Below, piece by piece: positions 16,731 through 24,818 of a DNA stretch of 64,000 nt. The DNA is from Novosphingobium sp. (GTDB taxonomy: Bacteria; Pseudomonadota; Alphaproteobacteria; Sphingomonadales; Sphingomonadaceae), in contig JAGHZR010000003.1 of the NCBI GenBank assembly GCA_017745295.1, forward strand, positions 124,001-188,000, read 5' to 3'. The notes beneath the pieces are model-generated. The model saw only the letters and a program-made list of their open reading frames with translations. It did no database searches and had not been told where the DNA came from. The translations under genes were made by a program, and so were the position numbers. How positions within the stretch are numbered: position 1 is the first letter of the stretch; every line of letters starts with the position of its first letter.

Positions 16731-16806
16731 CGGCGCTGCGGCTCGGGCGATAAGGCGCTTCCTTGGACAGCCGGCGATCTCCGGCAGACAGGCGGAAGGT
16801 GTTTGG

Positions 16807-17457
16807 ATGAAGAAGTGGCGGGCCCGGTCCCTTGCGGTGTCTTTGGCGATGGCCACGGCAATGGCCGCTGGAGCGCTATCGTCAGGCAGCGCGACGGCAG
16901 CACCCGGCAACGGCGGCGTGACGGTGGAGGCCTTGCGCAACGATCCGGCCATGCCCTCGGTCGCCCCGGCAGGCTATGACGTGACCATCGTCGTCTTCTC
17001 GGACTACCAGTGCCCGTACTGCCGCAAGCTCCACGGCGTGCTCAAGCAGGTCCTGCGCGAGGATCGCAAGATCCGGGTCGTCTACCGCGACTGGCCGATC
17101 TTCGGCCCGGCTTCGGTGGAAGCGGCGCGCACGGCGCTGGCGGTGAAGTATCAGGGGAAGCACGCAGCGTTCAACGATGCGCTGATGGCAACGCCGGGTC
17201 GTATCGATTCCCAGGCCATCCAGCAGGCCGTGCAGCGCGCGGGCGTGGATGCGAAGCGCCTGAAAGCCGATCTGGCGGCACACCGCGCGGAGATCGATGC
17301 GGCGCTGGGCCGGACGGCGAAATTCGCCAATGTGATGGATCTGTCGGGAACCCCGGCGCTGGTGGTAGGATCCTACCTGCTGGCGGGCGCTCCGGAAGTC
17401 GATGCTCTGCGCAAGGCCGTGGCGATGGCGCGGAAGCCGCCGACAGGGGCCGTTTAA
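16807..17457 (+). CDS. DsbA-like thioredoxin-fold protein, periplasmic
   Basis: 216 residues from the ATG at 16807, with GGAAGG upstream. A signal peptide (KKWRARSLAVSLAMATAMAAGALSSGSATAA) precedes a thioredoxin fold with a CPYC active site (DYQCPYCRKLHGVL) and the cis-proline motif SGTPALVVG. A helical insert lies between, as in DsbA and ScoI-like proteins. It probably works in disulfide formation or thiol exchange in the periplasm. The frame is open upstream of 16807 but lacks a signal there. It converges on the HU gene, with the HU terminator between them. Confidence 0.88.
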   Translation: MKKWRARSLAVSLAMATAMAAGALSSGSATAAPGNGGVTVEALRNDPAMPSVAPAGYDVTIVVFSDYQCPYCRKLHGVLKQVLREDRKIRVVYRDWPIFGPASVEAARTALAVKYQGKHAAFNDALMATPGRIDSQAIQQAVQRAGVDAKRLKADLAAHRAEIDAALGRTAKFANVMDLSGTPALVVGSYLLAGAPEVDALRKAVAMARKPPTGAV

Positions 17458-17463
17458 GACCCC

Positions 17464-17506
17464 GAAAAACGTCTGTGCCGCTCCCCTCCGAAAAGGGAAG
17501 CGGCAC
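17464..17506 (-). terminator. Rho-independent terminator of the HU gene
   Basis: On the minus strand a GC-rich stem (arms 17495-17506 and 17475-17485, one mismatch) is followed by AGACG and five T residues (plus-strand A at 17465-17469). It lies 8 nt after the HU stop codon. Confidence 0.85.
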
Positions 17507-17513
17507 CGAGCGA

Positions 17514-17789
17514 TCAGCCGTTGAGGCGATCCTTCACGGCCTTGGCAGGCGTGAAGGCCAGCTTCTTCGAAGCGGCGATCTGGATGGTCTGGCCATTGGC
17601 GGGGTTGCGGCCTTCGCGGGCCGGCGAGTCCTTTACCTTGAACTTGCCGAAGCCGTTGAGCGAAACTTCTTCACCCTTGGCAGCCGCTTCGGTGATGGCG
17701 GCGAAAACGCCGTCAACATACTTGCGGGCGTCGGCCTTGGTCAGGCCATGTTCGGTGGCAAGTGCTTCGGCCAGATCGGCATTATTCAT
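17514..17789 (-). CDS. hup: HU-family DNA-binding protein
   Basis: 91 residues, the normal HU length. The arm motif GRNPANGQTIQIAASKKLAFTPAKAVKD and the N-terminal helices (MNNADLAEALATEHGLTKADARKYVDGVFAAITEA) match HU; GFGKFKV is conserved. It binds and bends DNA as a nucleoid protein. The start at 17789 is set by the conserved N-terminus and by GGAGA 8 nt upstream; the longer upstream frame is not HU. A small hairpin (17812-17834) lies in the 5' untranslated region. Confidence 0.95.
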   Translation of the reverse strand: MNNADLAEALATEHGLTKADARKYVDGVFAAITEAAAKGEEVSLNGFGKFKVKDSPAREGRNPANGQTIQIAASKKLAFTPAKAVKDRLNG

Positions 17790-18022
17790 ACGAGGTCTCC
17801 AATTGACGGACCCCCTCATATCGAGATCGAGGGGCGTGACGAAGCGATTTTTTCCTAATCGGGCGCCAAAAAGCGCCATTTCTGTGGAATAAGCGGCCTC
17901 GAACCCTCCTGTCGGGCCTATCGAACGCTCCGGCGGGTTATTTTCCGGCGGACGAGCATGGGCCGTCATCTGCAGGGAAATGCCTCGGCGGGAGGTTGCA
18001 AGGCGTATCGATACCGCCGTTT

Positions 18023-19729
18023 CTACCGGCGCGGGCAGGCCTGGTCCGTCGCCGACATCTGCCACTGATAGGCATCGACCGTCTCTCCGCGCGGCTTGTA
18101 GGTCAGGCTCCGTTTCTCGCCGCCGCGATCGATGTCGAGCGTCAGCGCGGCGTCCTGTTCGCCTTGCAGGGCGTCCTGCGGGAAGCGGTTGAGAATGCGG
18201 TCGCCGTCGCGCAGTCCGGCCGCTTCAGCGGCGGAGCCGGGCTTCAGCCCCTTCACCGCGCGATCCGGGGTGACGAGGATCAGCGGATCGAATCCGAGAT
18301 CGAAGCGCTTCAGCGGCTTCGTCACCCGTTCGAAGCAGGGACCGAAGGCGTCGGAAGGCGGCAGGACCGTGCCTCCCGCGAGCATCGCATCGAAGTCCGC
18401 GAGGCCTTCGGCGCCGAGTTCCTGGCCGAGCAGTTTCTTCCAGAGCGCCAGGTCCATCGCATGACCGGCGCGGCGTTCTGCCAGCATGTGGCGGACGAGA
18501 TCGTCGAGCGAGCGCTTGCCCCGCGACGCCGCTCGGATCTTGGCGTCCACGGAGGCGAAATAGAGCGATCCCCGGTCATAAGGCAGCACGCGGATGCGGG
18601 TATCCTTCCAGAACCCGTCGGCGATCCTGTCGTTCGGCGTGGCGATCAGGGCATTGGTATAATAGCGTCCGGCAGTGGAATTGAGGTCGTCGAGAAAGGC
18701 CTGCCGAGAAATCAGCCCGGCGCGCCAGGGCAGCAGGCGCTGGTAATGGACGGCCAGTCCTTCACCGAACCAGGAAAGGCCGAGGCCGCCCGGTGCATCC
18801 ATGGAATCGCTCAGCGAATTGATCCAGGCATGGACCATCTCGTGGGCCAGCAGGCTTTCGAGGTCGGCGATCGGGGTCTTCTCGCTGAACGTGAAGGCGA
18901 AGCTGTCGGTCAGGCCGATGCCGCTGCCGGGATTGACCGGATTGGTCCGCGCGAAGACGCCGAAGCTGGCGGGGCGCTGGTCGAAAAAGGTGCCGTAGAA
19001 ACCCTGGAGGCGGGCCGCCCAGTCCATCAGGTCCGGCCCGTCGAAGCCGAAGCGGCCCTGCCAGGCACCGAAGAAGGTCCCCTTGGCGTAAGTGCCGACC
19101 TGGCCGGCCATATAGTAGCTGCCATTGATCTGGTCGGCCCGCAGAGGACGGCTGCTGCGGTTATTCCCGGCGCCGATGCTGGAAACGCCGCGCGCATTCG
19201 GCCCGGCGCGGGAGAGGTCCCAATGGACGGAAAGGCCGCGCGGCAGTTGGTCGGCGGGAAGGACGAGGAAGGCATTGCCGGCGCCGGAAAGGCCGCCGTC
19301 GCTGGCGCGCAGTTCGTACTGCGGCTTGGCCAGTCCCGGCTGCGCGGGGTCGATCGACACGCGGTAGGCCACGGTCACCGGGCCTTCGACCGGGCGGAGC
19401 GGCTTCCATGTCCGCTCCAGATTGTCGCCGTCCCTTGCCGCATCGTGGGCCTCCACGGGCAGAATGCCCTTGGCGTCGGAGAAGGTCAGCGCGTTCATGC
19501 TCCTGGCCGAAGTCTCGACGGTGTTCGCGGTTATCGCGATCGCGGCCAGAGCCTCGCCTTCCGGAGGCGCCTCGAAGCGGACCGCGACGTCCATGCGGGT
19601 GAGGGCGCCCTGGGCATCGGCTACGGGCGCAAGCGATATCGCGATATCGGGCGCATCGGCGGCGCGCGCGGCGGTGAACGAAGCGGAAGCCAGGAGCGCG
19701 GCGAGCAGGGCGGTGCGATGCGGTGTCAT
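18023..19729 (-). CDS. M61-family (glycyl aminopeptidase-like) peptidase with PDZ domain
   Basis: 568 residues with a signal peptide (MTPHRTALLAALLASASFTAARA). An N-terminal beta domain precedes the zinc site H296-E-M-V-H300 (LLAHEMVHAWINSL) and the downstream glutamate in GLSWFGEGLAVHY. The C-terminal part (VKGLKPGSAAEAAGLRDGDRILNRF) is a PDZ domain, so the order is that of M61 peptidases. It probably removes N-terminal residues, perhaps Gly or Ala, from peptides in the periplasm. It is a single-gene unit next to the Lrp-type regulator and the peptide-utilisation region. Confidence 0.9.
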   Translation of the reverse strand: MTPHRTALLAALLASASFTAARAADAPDIAISLAPVADAQGALTRMDVAVRFEAPPEGEALAAIAITANTVETSARSMNALTFSDAKGILPVEAHDAARDGDNLERTWKPLRPVEGPVTVAYRVSIDPAQPGLAKPQYELRASDGGLSGAGNAFLVLPADQLPRGLSVHWDLSRAGPNARGVSSIGAGNNRSSRPLRADQINGSYYMAGQVGTYAKGTFFGAWQGRFGFDGPDLMDWAARLQGFYGTFFDQRPASFGVFARTNPVNPGSGIGLTDSFAFTFSEKTPIADLESLLAHEMVHAWINSLSDSMDAPGGLGLSWFGEGLAVHYQRLLPWRAGLISRQAFLDDLNSTAGRYYTNALIATPNDRIADGFWKDTRIRVLPYDRGSLYFASVDAKIRAASRGKRSLDDLVRHMLAERRAGHAMDLALWKKLLGQELGAEGLADFDAMLAGGTVLPPSDAFGPCFERVTKPLKRFDLGFDPLILVTPDRAVKGLKPGSAAEAAGLRDGDRILNRFPQDALQGEQDAALTLDIDRGGEKRSLTYKPRGETVDAYQWQMSATDQACPRR

Positions 19730-19821
19730 GGCGAGAGGCTAACAGACGGCGCGGAACGGAAATGTGCAAAGACCGTGGCGCCGCCCAGCCGGCTTGCATG
19801 AAATATGCGCACAGGTGCGGA

Positions 19822-20301
19822 TCAGGACGGCAGCGAGGGCAGCGGCAGCCGATGGGTGCACTTCAACTCCGACAGGGTCGCGGTGGAGCGCACGTCCTCC
19901 ACGCCCGGCAGGCGCAGCAGCGTGCGGAAGGTGAAGTTCTGATACCAGGCGATGTTGGGGGCGAGAACCTTGAGCATCACATCCATTTCGCCGAACAGCG
20001 TATAGGCTTCCAGGATTTCCGGCGTGGCTTCCACCGCGCGGACGAAACGGTCCCGGTCGTCGTCGGAGAGGCGGGACATCTTGAGCTGCGCGAAGATGAA
20101 CATGCTCTCGCCGAATTTCTCCCGGTCGAGGACGGCGACGGTGTGGCGCACATATCCTTCCTCCTTCAGCCGTTGCATGCGCCGCCAGCAGGGCGACTGC
20201 GACAGGCCGACCCGGTCGGCGATCTCGCTGGAGGATTCCGAGGCATCGATCTGGAGGCGATCGAGGATTTTCATGTCGAGCCGGTCCAGTTCGGCGGGCA
20301 A
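19822..20301 (-). CDS. Lrp/AsnC-family regulator, TTG start
   Basis: 159 residues if started at TTG 20301. The N-terminal helix-turn-helix is typical (ELDRLDMKILDRLQIDASESSSEIADRVGLSQSPCWRRMQRLKEEGYV), and the C-terminal RAM effector domain shows EILEAYTLFGEMDVMLKVLAPN. The TTG is preceded by AGGGAG with a 7-nt spacer. An in-frame ATG at 20343 has no ribosome binding site, and ATG within DMKIL would delete the first helix. It is divergent from the ornithine-cyclodeaminase homologue and probably controls that gene and its amino-acid-related neighbours. Confidence 0.88.
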   Translation of the reverse strand: MPAELDRLDMKILDRLQIDASESSSEIADRVGLSQSPCWRRMQRLKEEGYVRHTVAVLDREKFGESMFIFAQLKMSRLSDDDRDRFVRAVEATPEILEAYTLFGEMDVMLKVLAPNIAWYQNFTFRTLLRLPGVEDVRSTATLSELKCTHRLPLPSLPS

Positions 20302-20435
20302 GATTATGCTCCCTGTTATGGTTTGTTGGTTTGAACATGCCATCAAAAGCCGATCCAGCGCAATAAAGGCGGAAGATATTTCCCGGCGCGGCGCTATCAC
20401 GGATGCTCGATGTCACAACCGGGGCGGGTCAGCAT

Positions 20436-21401
20436 ATGAAACGGAGCGAACTGGCGGTTTTCGATGCGGAGGACGTGCGGGCGCTGCTCGACTATCCTTC
20501 CTGCATCGCGGTCGTGCGCGAGGCGATGAAGGCGCTGTCGCGGGGCGAGACGCGGCAGTTGCTGCGCACGATGATCCACATGGGCGAAGGGCGGACTTTC
20601 GCCCAGATGCCCGGCGCGCTGTCCGACGGGGGCATGTTCGGCGCCAAGCTCATCAGCGTTTTTGCCGAGCCCGACAATCCCGGCGTCCGCCGCCATCGCG
20701 GTATCGTGACCCTGTTCGAGCCTGCCGAGGGACGCCCGGTCTGCGTGGCCGATGCCGAGGAGATCACCCATATCCGGACCGCAGCGGCCACCGCCGTCGC
20801 GACCGATGCGCTGGCCCGCGAGGATGCGAAAGTCCTGCTGCTCATGGGAACCGGCGGGCAGGTCCATTCCCACCTCGAGGCGCTGCCGCTGGTGCGCGGC
20901 TTCGAGCGTATCCTGATCTGGGGCCGCGATCCCGGCAAAGCCCATGCCGTCGTCGATGCCTGGCGCGATCGCCTGCCGGTGGAAGCGGCTCCCGATGCGC
21001 GCGCTGCGGCGGGCACGGCCGATGTGATCTGCACGCTGACGGGCGCGCGGCAGCCGATCCTGGCGGGCGCTTGGCTGCGGCCGGGCACCCACGTCAATAT
21101 CGTCGGCTCCAGCGGTCCCGGACCTGTCGAGGTCGACGATGCGCTGGTCCTCGCCTCCCGCTTCATTGCCGACAGCAAGGCTTCCGCTCTCGATGCGGCG
21201 GCGGAGTTCCTCGTCGCCAGGGCGGCGGGCGTCGTCAGCGATGAGCACATCGTCGCGGAGATCGGCGAAGTGCTGCTGGGCCGCGTCCCCGGCCGCCGCA
21301 GCGCCGGGGAGATCACTGCCTACAAGTCGCTCGGCCATGCCGTGCAGGACCTCGCCTCGGCCGCCCATATCTACCAAACGTACAAGAGCCGGAACGCATG
21401 A
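20436..21401 (+). CDS. Ornithine cyclodeaminase / mu-crystallin family protein
   Basis: 321 residues from the ATG at 20436; a start at 20403 is also open, and neither has a strong ribosome binding site. The conserved pattern includes ALLDYPSCIAVVREAMKALSRGE, EITHIRTAAATAVATDALAREDA and the Rossmann motif VLLLMGTGGQVHSHLEAL. The family covers ornithine cyclodeaminase, alanine dehydrogenase and ketimine reductases, all NAD(P)-dependent, and the substrate cannot be fixed here. It ends with an ATGA overlap into the secreted amidohydrolase gene and is divergent from the Lrp-type gene, which fits amino-acid catabolism. Confidence 0.85.
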   Translation: MKRSELAVFDAEDVRALLDYPSCIAVVREAMKALSRGETRQLLRTMIHMGEGRTFAQMPGALSDGGMFGAKLISVFAEPDNPGVRRHRGIVTLFEPAEGRPVCVADAEEITHIRTAAATAVATDALAREDAKVLLLMGTGGQVHSHLEALPLVRGFERILIWGRDPGKAHAVVDAWRDRLPVEAAPDARAAAGTADVICTLTGARQPILAGAWLRPGTHVNIVGSSGPGPVEVDDALVLASRFIADSKASALDAAAEFLVARAAGVVSDEHIVAEIGEVLLGRVPGRRSAGEITAYKSLGHAVQDLASAAHIYQTYKSRNA

Positions 21402-23488
21402 CGATGAAAAGAACCGCAGCCCTGCGCTGGCTCGCCTGCTCGGCGCTTGCCCTGTCCGCCGCCGCCCTTCACGCCGAAAGCCAGCGTTTCGCGGTGATCG
21501 ACAACGGCGAGAACGTCGGCCACGTCCATGCCGAGATCGCGGGCAATGCCGTCTCGATCGACCATGACGTCAAGAGCAACGGTCGCGGCCCGACCATGCA
21601 TGAGACGATCGTGCTCGATGCGCAGGGCCTGCCGACGAGCTGGACGCTTCAGGGCACTTCGACATTCGGCAACAAGGTGGACGAGCGGTTCACGGCCAAA
21701 GGCAGGCGGCTCGCCTGGGTCGACACCACCGGCAAGGGCGCGATGCAGGCCAAGGCGGCGACGCTCTATGTCGCGCAGGAAGGCAGCCCGTTCTCGCTCG
21801 GCATCTATGCCCGCGCGCTGCTGGCCGACAGCGACCACGTCCTGCCCGCCGCGCCCGGCGGCGCGCTCTCGCTGGAAGAGGAAGCGCCGGTTTCGCTGGG
21901 TGGCACTGCCTTCCGCGCCTTCCTGGTCAAGGGCATCGGCCTGACGCCGAGCGCGATCCTGCTCGACGACAAGGGCGCGCTGGTCGCGGCCTATTCGCCG
22001 ACCAGCGCCACCGTGCGCGAGGATCTGGCATCCCACGCCGGTGAACTGGCGAAGATCGCCGCGAGCCGTTCGGCAGAGCGTTTCGCCGCGATCCAGAAGA
22101 AGGTCGCGCACACGTACGACGCGCCGGTCCGTATCCGCAACGTGCGGGTCTTCGATCCGGCGAGCGGCAAGCTGGGCGATCCGGTGTCGGTGGTGGTGTT
22201 CGGCGACAGGATCGCCTCGATCGAACCGCTTGGCAGCCCTGCCTCGCCCGGCGAGGCTACGGTTGAAGGCGCGGGGCGGGTGGTCATTCCCGGTCTGCAC
22301 GACATGCATGCCCATGTCTCGCTCCAGTCCGCGCTGCTCTACATCGCCTCGGGTGTGACCAGCGTGCGCGACATGGGCAACGAGAACGCCTTCCTGATCG
22401 ACCTGACCCGCCGCATCGATGCGGGCGAAGTTGCGGGGCCGCGCATCGTGCGCAACGGCTTCCTCGAAGGGCGCAGCCCCTACAGTTCGCGCAACGGTTT
22501 CATTGCCGGAAGCGAGGCGGAGGCGCTCGACGCGGTGCGCTGGTACGGCGCGCGCGGCTACTGGCAGGTGAAGATCTACAACAGCTTCAACCCCGAATGG
22601 GTGCCGAGCGTCGTCAGGGAGGCCAAGCGGCTCGGCATGGGGGTGACGGGGCACATCCCGGCTTTCACCAATGCCGATGCGATGATCGCGGCGGGCTATG
22701 ACGAAGTGACGCACATCAACCAGCTGATGCTGGGCTGGGTGCTCGACCCCAAGGAAGACACCCGCACGCCGCTGCGCCTCACCGCCATGCGGCGGACGGC
22801 GGGGCTGGACATCACTTCTCCGCGCGTGGCCGCGACGCTCGACACGATGCAGGCGAAGCACATCGCGCTCGATCCCACGGCGGTGACGCTGGAACTGCTG
22901 ATGATGAGCCGGGACGGCAAGGTCAGCCCCGCCGTTGCCGGCTATTTCGACCATCTGCCGGTCGGCGTGCAGCGCAATCGCCGCCAGGGCATCGCCCCGA
23001 TCAGGACGCCCGAAGATGCCGCCGGTTACGACGGCGCCTTCGTGACGATCAAGGCGCTGCTGCGCGACATGCACCGGCGCGGCATCACGCTCCTGCCGGG
23101 GACCGACGATGCCACGGGCCTTTCGGTCCACCGCGAGTTGCAGATCTATGCCGAGGCAGGGCTACCCGTTGCCGAGGTGCTCAAGATCGGCACGCTCGGG
23201 CCGGAGCAGTACATGCACCGCGACCAGTCCTATGGCTCGGTCGAGAAGGGCAAGTATGCGGACTTCGTGCTGCTGGATGGAAACCCGCTGGAAGACCTTT
23301 CGGCGATCCACCGCATGGCGATGGTCGTCAAGGGCGGGACGGTCTACTTCCCGTCGGAAATCTGGAGCGAGGTGGGCGTGAAGCCTTTCGCCGAAGCGCC
23401 CAGGGTCGTCATGCTGAAAGCCGCGGCAAAGCCTGTCGCGCTGACCGGCGGCTCTGGCGCGGAGGCGCACGAGGACTTCGCGTTCTGA
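21398..23488 (+). CDS. Exported amidohydrolase with an extra N-terminal domain
   Basis: 696 residues with a signal peptide (KRTAALRWLACSALALSAAALHAES). About 240 residues of beta-rich, unrecognised sequence precede a metal-dependent amidohydrolase domain (about 245-650). Metal-ligand motifs are H304-A-H306 (GLHDMHAHVS), the lysine in YWQVKIYNSF, the histidine in VTGHIPAF, the next in DEVTHINQ and the aspartate in LLPGTDDATG. This resembles imidazolonepropionase/Xaa-Pro dipeptidase-like periplasmic amidohydrolases. It is coupled by ATGA to the cyclodeaminase homologue, so it may release an amino acid or lactam from peptides. It converges on the APC permease gene. Confidence 0.87.
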   Translation: MTMKRTAALRWLACSALALSAAALHAESQRFAVIDNGENVGHVHAEIAGNAVSIDHDVKSNGRGPTMHETIVLDAQGLPTSWTLQGTSTFGNKVDERFTAKGRRLAWVDTTGKGAMQAKAATLYVAQEGSPFSLGIYARALLADSDHVLPAAPGGALSLEEEAPVSLGGTAFRAFLVKGIGLTPSAILLDDKGALVAAYSPTSATVREDLASHAGELAKIAASRSAERFAAIQKKVAHTYDAPVRIRNVRVFDPASGKLGDPVSVVVFGDRIASIEPLGSPASPGEATVEGAGRVVIPGLHDMHAHVSLQSALLYIASGVTSVRDMGNENAFLIDLTRRIDAGEVAGPRIVRNGFLEGRSPYSSRNGFIAGSEAEALDAVRWYGARGYWQVKIYNSFNPEWVPSVVREAKRLGMGVTGHIPAFTNADAMIAAGYDEVTHINQLMLGWVLDPKEDTRTPLRLTAMRRTAGLDITSPRVAATLDTMQAKHIALDPTAVTLELLMMSRDGKVSPAVAGYFDHLPVGVQRNRRQGIAPIRTPEDAAGYDGAFVTIKALLRDMHRRGITLLPGTDDATGLSVHRELQIYAEAGLPVAEVLKIGTLGPEQYMHRDQSYGSVEKGKYADFVLLDGNPLEDLSAIHRMAMVVKGGTVYFPSEIWSEVGVKPFAEAPRVVMLKAAAKPVALTGGSGAEAHEDFAF

Positions 23489-23493
23489 ACGGC

Positions 23494-23517
23494 ACGGGAG
23501 GCAGGATGGCCTCCCGT
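23494..23517. terminator. Convergent terminator between the amidohydrolase and APC permease genes
   Basis: A perfect 9-bp stem, ACGGGAGGC at 23494-23502 against GCCTCCCGT at 23509-23517, followed on the plus strand by TTCCCTT. It lies between stop codons at 23488 and 23523. Confidence 0.65.
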
Positions 23518-23522
23518 TTCCC

Positions 23523-24818
23523 TTATCCGCGCCGACGGATGAAATACCACACCGCGCCCAGGCAGCCCCAGCCCAGCAGCAGGACATAGGGTCGCCAATC
23601 CGCTTCGAGGCCGATGACGATGAGCGCCAGCGCGCAGACCGCTCCGGCAAGGCCGAGCGCCATCATCGTCCCGCGCGCCGGACGGAAGCCCGCGCCCTCG
23701 TGAAGCGCGGGGTGGCCTTGCGCCACACGGGCGGCGGAAAGGCAGATGCTGCCGTACTTCACGAGGTTCGGGATGTTCACCGCGAGGAACAGGAAAGTCA
23801 GTTCCATCGGCATCAGCAGGCCGACGCAGCCGATGCCGAAGACGGTGAACAGCGCCATGTGCGGGACGTGGGAGCGCGGGTGGACGCGGGCGATCGCCTT
23901 GGGCAGCACGCCTGCTTCGGCCATGGCGAAGAGGCTGCGGCTGAACATCGTGAAGATGGAATTCAGGCTGGTGCCGATCGCGGCCACGGCGGCCATCACG
24001 ATCACCGGCACGGCGAGCGGCCCCATGAAGCGCCTGGCGGTTTCGAGGATCGGGGCTTCGCTGCCCGCCAGTGTGTCGGGCCCGAGCACGGTCAGCGCCA
24101 CGAAGGCCACGGCGACATAGAGGACGGTGGCCGAGCCGATGGCGACGGCGATGCCGATCGGGATGTTGCGGCGGCTGTTCGCCACTTCGCCGCCCGCTTC
24201 CGTCGCCGCCTCGATGCCGAAGAACAGCCCCATCAGCAGCGGTGCGGCGGCAAGGGCACCGTGGAATCCCTTGGGCAGGAACGGTTCGAGCCGGGCCGGT
24301 TCGGACACGGTGACACCGCCCCAGACCACGAACAGGCCGAACAGCAGGATCAGCGCGCCGACCATCACCGTCTGCGCGCGGGTGGCGACATGGACGCCGA
24401 CGAGATTGGCCAGCAGGGCCAGCACCAGCACCGCGAACATCGTCGGCTTGACCGGCAGCGGCACCAGCATCGAGACGTAGCGGACCAATACGAGTGCCAG
24501 CACGACCATGGCGCCCATGTTGGCGATGATGCGCATCCAGGCGATGAAGAAGCCCAGCGTAGGGTGGAGATAGCGCGAGGGCCAGACGAAGCTGGCGCCG
24601 GAAACCGGATCGGCCGAACCCAGATAGGCGTAGCTGACGGCGATGAGATACATCGGCAGCGCCGCGATCACGACCGAGAGCAGCATGCCCGGTCCGGCGA
24701 GCGCGGTGGCGGGGGAAACGGCCGAGAAGATCGAGACGCCGACCGCCGTGCCGAGGCCCAGTGAGACCACGCCCCAGAGACCGATGCCCTTGCGCAGGCC
24801 TTGTTCCGCTTCGCTCAC
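23523..24818 (-). CDS. APC-family amino acid permease, GTG start
   Basis: 431 residues with about 12 hydrophobic segments and the APC start motif (LGTAVGVSIFSAVSPATALAGPGMLLSVVIAALPM). The helix-6 and helix-8 regions are visible as FFGIEAATEAGGEVANSRRNIP and FTMFSRSLFAMAEAGVLPKAIA. It should import or exchange an amino acid at the inner membrane. It starts with GTG at 24818, overlapping the TGA of the upstream S10 gene (GTGA), so it is the last gene of an aminotransferase-S10-permease chain. Confidence 0.9.
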   Translation of the reverse strand: MSEAEQGLRKGIGLWGVVSLGLGTAVGVSIFSAVSPATALAGPGMLLSVVIAALPMYLIAVSYAYLGSADPVSGASFVWPSRYLHPTLGFFIAWMRIIANMGAMVVLALVLVRYVSMLVPLPVKPTMFAVLVLALLANLVGVHVATRAQTVMVGALILLFGLFVVWGGVTVSEPARLEPFLPKGFHGALAAAPLLMGLFFGIEAATEAGGEVANSRRNIPIGIAVAIGSATVLYVAVAFVALTVLGPDTLAGSEAPILETARRFMGPLAVPVIVMAAVAAIGTSLNSIFTMFSRSLFAMAEAGVLPKAIARVHPRSHVPHMALFTVFGIGCVGLLMPMELTFLFLAVNIPNLVKYGSICLSAARVAQGHPALHEGAGFRPARGTMMALGLAGAVCALALIVIGLEADWRPYVLLLGWGCLGAVWYFIRRRG

